A stretch of 64,000 nt of DNA from DATBSK01 sp964501785 (GTDB taxonomy: Bacteria > Actinomycetota > Acidimicrobiia > IMCC26256 > PALSA-555). The notes beneath the pieces are model-generated. The model had not been told where the DNA came from and made no database searches. It saw only the letters and a program-made list of their open reading frames with translations. The DNA lies in assembly GCA_964501785.1 (NCBI GenBank), contig CAZCUD010000015.1:1-64000 (forward strand), read 5' to 3'. Positions 62,222 to 64,000 of this stretch are shown here, one piece after another (the stretch's first letter is position 1; each line of letters opens with the position of its first letter). Made by a program: the position numbers and the translations under genes.

Positions 62222-63184
62222 GTGCCGATCGACGTGAGCGGGCCGCCGCGCGGCGTCGACGACCTCGCGGCGCGGGTGCTCGAGGCCGACCGGGGCGCCA
62301 TGGCCCGCCTGATCTCGCTCGTCGAGTCGGGAGGCGACGACGCCACCGACGCGGTCGCCGCGCTCTTCCCGCACACCGGGCGCGCCTTCACGGTGGGGAT
62401 CACCGGCGCGCCCGGTTCGGGGAAGTCGACGCTGACCGATCGGCTCATCGGGCGGCTGCGCCGCGACGACGAGCGCGTCGGCGTCCTCGCCATCGATCCG
62501 ACGAGCCCCTTCACCGGCGGCGCCATCCTCGGCGACCGGGTGCGCATGCAGGATCACGCGACCGATGACGCGGTCTTCATCCGTTCCATGGCGACGCGAG
62601 GACATCTCGGCGGTCTCGCGCTCGCGACGCCACAGGCGATCCGCATCCTCGACGCCGCCGGCAAGGGCTGGGTGCTGGTCGAGACCGTCGGCGTCGGGCA
62701 GGTCGAGGTCGAGATCGCCGGCGCGGCCGACACCACGGTCGTGGTGGTGAACCCGGGTTGGGGCGACGGTGTGCAGGCGAACAAGGCCGGCCTCCTGGAG
62801 ATCGCCGACGTCTTCGTGGTCAACAAGGCCGATCGCGCCGGGGTCGACGACACCGTGCGCGACCTCGTGCAGATGCTCGACCTGTCACCGGAGCGCTCGT
62901 GGACGCCGCCCATCGTGTCGACCGTCGCGACCGACGGCCGGGGCATCGGCGAGCTGTTCGACGCGATCCGGTCCCACCGCGAGCATCTGATCGCCACCGG
63001 CGAGCTCGACGACCGGCGTCGTGCGAGGGTGCGCGACGAGCTGCGAGCGATCGTGCTCGCGCGCCTCGCCGCCCGCGCCGCCGACGTGGGTGGTGACGAC
63101 GCGTTCGAGCGCCTGGTCGAGCGGATCCAGGCGCGTGAGATCGATCCGTACGCAGCGGCCGACGTGCTGCTCGCCGATCGGTGA
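62222..63184 (+). CDS. meaB: MeaB/ArgK family G3E GTPase, mutase chaperone
   Basis: A 320-residue P-loop GTPase that protects and reloads B12-dependent acyl-CoA mutases. Walker A is GAPGSGKST at 62-70; other blocks are VLAIDPTSPFTGGAILGDRVRM, SMATRGHLGGLA, VETVGVGQVEVE, and VVNKADRAG for guanine recognition. The obvious client type, a mutase large subunit, is encoded 11 kb upstream in the window. GTG start; the next crotonase gene begins 14 bases after the stop. Confidence 0.93.
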   Translation: MPIDVSGPPRGVDDLAARVLEADRGAMARLISLVESGGDDATDAVAALFPHTGRAFTVGITGAPGSGKSTLTDRLIGRLRRDDERVGVLAIDPTSPFTGGAILGDRVRMQDHATDDAVFIRSMATRGHLGGLALATPQAIRILDAAGKGWVLVETVGVGQVEVEIAGAADTTVVVVNPGWGDGVQANKAGLLEIADVFVVNKADRAGVDDTVRDLVQMLDLSPERSWTPPIVSTVATDGRGIGELFDAIRSHREHLIATGELDDRRRARVRDELRAIVLARLAARAADVGGDDAFERLVERIQAREIDPYAAADVLLADR

Positions 63185-63198
63185 AGAGAGGCGAAGCG

Positions 63199-63978
63199 AT
63201 GAGCGATCCCCTGGTGCTGGTCGATCGACGCGCGGACGGGGTCGTGCTCGTGCGCCTCAACCGCCCGCCGCTGAACCCGCTCTCGCAGGCGTTGCTCGCG
63301 GAGATCGCGCGCGTCGCCGGTGAGCTCGCGACCGACTCCTCGGTGAAGGCGGTCGTCGTCGCAGGTTCCGATCGCGCGCTCGCCGCGGGGGCCGACATCG
63401 AGGAGTTCGGTGACGCCGACGACGCCCGACGGATCGGTGCCGGGTTCCGGGCCGCCTTCGACGGGCTCGCGTCGATCCCACGGCCCGTCATCGCGGCGGT
63501 CCGGGGCTTCGCGCTCGGTGGTGGGCTCGAGCTGGCGCTCGCATGCGACCTGCGCGTCGCGGCCGACTCGGCCCGGCTGGGTCAACCCGAGATCCTCCTC
63601 GGCATCATCCCGGGGGCGGGTGGCACCCAGCGCCTCCCGCGCCTCGTCGGCCCGGCGCGTGCCAAGGAGCTGGTGTGGTCGGGGCGTCAGGTGCGCGCCG
63701 ACGAGGCGCTCGCCATCGGTCTCGTCGACCGCGTGGTGGCGTCCGACGACGTGGAGGACGAGGCGCTCTCGTGGGCGGCGTCGTTCGCGTCGGGCGCGGT
63801 GGTGGCGATGGGTCTCGCCAAGGCGGCCGTCGACCGCGGGCTCGACGGATCGCTCGCCGCGGGACTCGACGTCGAGGCCGACGCGTTCGCGGAGGTGTTC
63901 GGCACCGCCGACGCCGCGATCGGCGTTCGGTCGTTCCTCGAGCACGGCCCCGGGAAGGCGACGTTCACCGGCGCCTGA
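63199..63978 (+). CDS. enoyl-CoA hydratase/isomerase family protein
   Basis: A 259-residue crotonase: LVLVDRRADGVVLVRLNRPPLNPLS, the oxyanion regions SDRALAAGADIEEFG and AAVRGFALGGGLELALACDLR, ILLGIIPGAGGTQRLPRLVG with a Glu in PEILLG and a final FLEHGPGKATF. Both catalytic-type acidic positions look intact, so hydratase activity is plausible. ATG 63199 has a GAGAGGCGAAG site; a GTG at 63181 overlapping the meaB stop would add six residues. Probably in the nfu-meaB transcript. Confidence 0.9.
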   Translation: MSDPLVLVDRRADGVVLVRLNRPPLNPLSQALLAEIARVAGELATDSSVKAVVVAGSDRALAAGADIEEFGDADDARRIGAGFRAAFDGLASIPRPVIAAVRGFALGGGLELALACDLRVAADSARLGQPEILLGIIPGAGGTQRLPRLVGPARAKELVWSGRQVRADEALAIGLVDRVVASDDVEDEALSWAASFASGAVVAMGLAKAAVDRGLDGSLAAGLDVEADAFAEVFGTADAAIGVRSFLEHGPGKATFTGA

Positions 63979-64000
63979 TCATCCCTCGAGCGCGCTCCGG

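Overview
The window comes from a very GC-rich actinobacterium, most likely of the class Acidimicrobiia. This is an inference from codon use, the actinobacterial gene neighbourhood (prfA-prmC ... glyA-wecA-atp operon ... murA), an Asp-type MurA, an LPXTG-like surface protein and many leaderless promoters. No rRNA, tRNA, CRISPR array, insertion sequence or prophage was seen; coding density is very high and most intergenic gaps are under 100 bases.

Layout. 1-1.3 kb: the 3' end of prfA, then prmC and a small conserved-looking gene. 1.3-4.8 kb: a minus-strand trio (RecB-like PD-(D/E)XK nuclease, SCP-x-type thiolase, DUF983 protein). 4.9-29 kb: a large envelope-polysaccharide locus. It holds a DUF4012 membrane protein, an LPXTG protein, a polyprenyl-phosphate sugar transferase, an ABC exporter, GT4, GT2 and WecG-type glycosyltransferases, a methyltransferase, a Wzz-like protein and an O-antigen ligase-like protein. 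It also holds two uncharacterised secreted paralogues and a CDP-deoxysugar pathway (rfbF, rfbG, C-methyltransferase, 3,5-epimerase, DegT aminotransferase, 2OG-Fe(II) oxygenase). 29-39.6 kb: glyA, wecA and a complete F1Fo-ATP synthase operon (atpZ-atpI-B-E-F-H-A-G-D-C) closed by a strong hairpin. 39.7-59 kb: mixed genes, including a secreted glycosidase-like protein, a sulfotransferase, a phosphoribosyltransferase-hydrolase fusion, a Tat-exported carotenoid oxygenase, glpX, two secreted paralogues, a methylmalonyl-CoA-mutase-type large subunit, an amidohydrolase, a three-gene GT4/methyltransferase/toroid operon and an S9 peptidase. 59-64 kb: a class III nucleotide cyclase, two crotonases, murA, a NifU-domain protein and meaB.

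How the genes work together. The sugar transferase and WecA would start lipid-linked glycans. CDP-sugar genes supply a modified deoxysugar, glycosyltransferases extend the chain, and the Wzz-like, ligase-like and ABC proteins control length, polymerisation or attachment, and export. The crotonases, thiolase, mutase and MeaB point to acyl-CoA catabolism.

The most interesting signals are regulatory. At least 19 genes have a TANNNT-like -10 box only 6-8 bases before the start codon, the signature of leaderless mRNA. Two of these genes have no ATG, GTG or TTG near their evident N-terminus and appear to start at ATC. Separately, the atp operon carries a repeated intergenic element whose 10-bp hairpin has a wholly different sequence in its two full copies yet keeps perfect pairing, and each copy ends exactly at a start codon.
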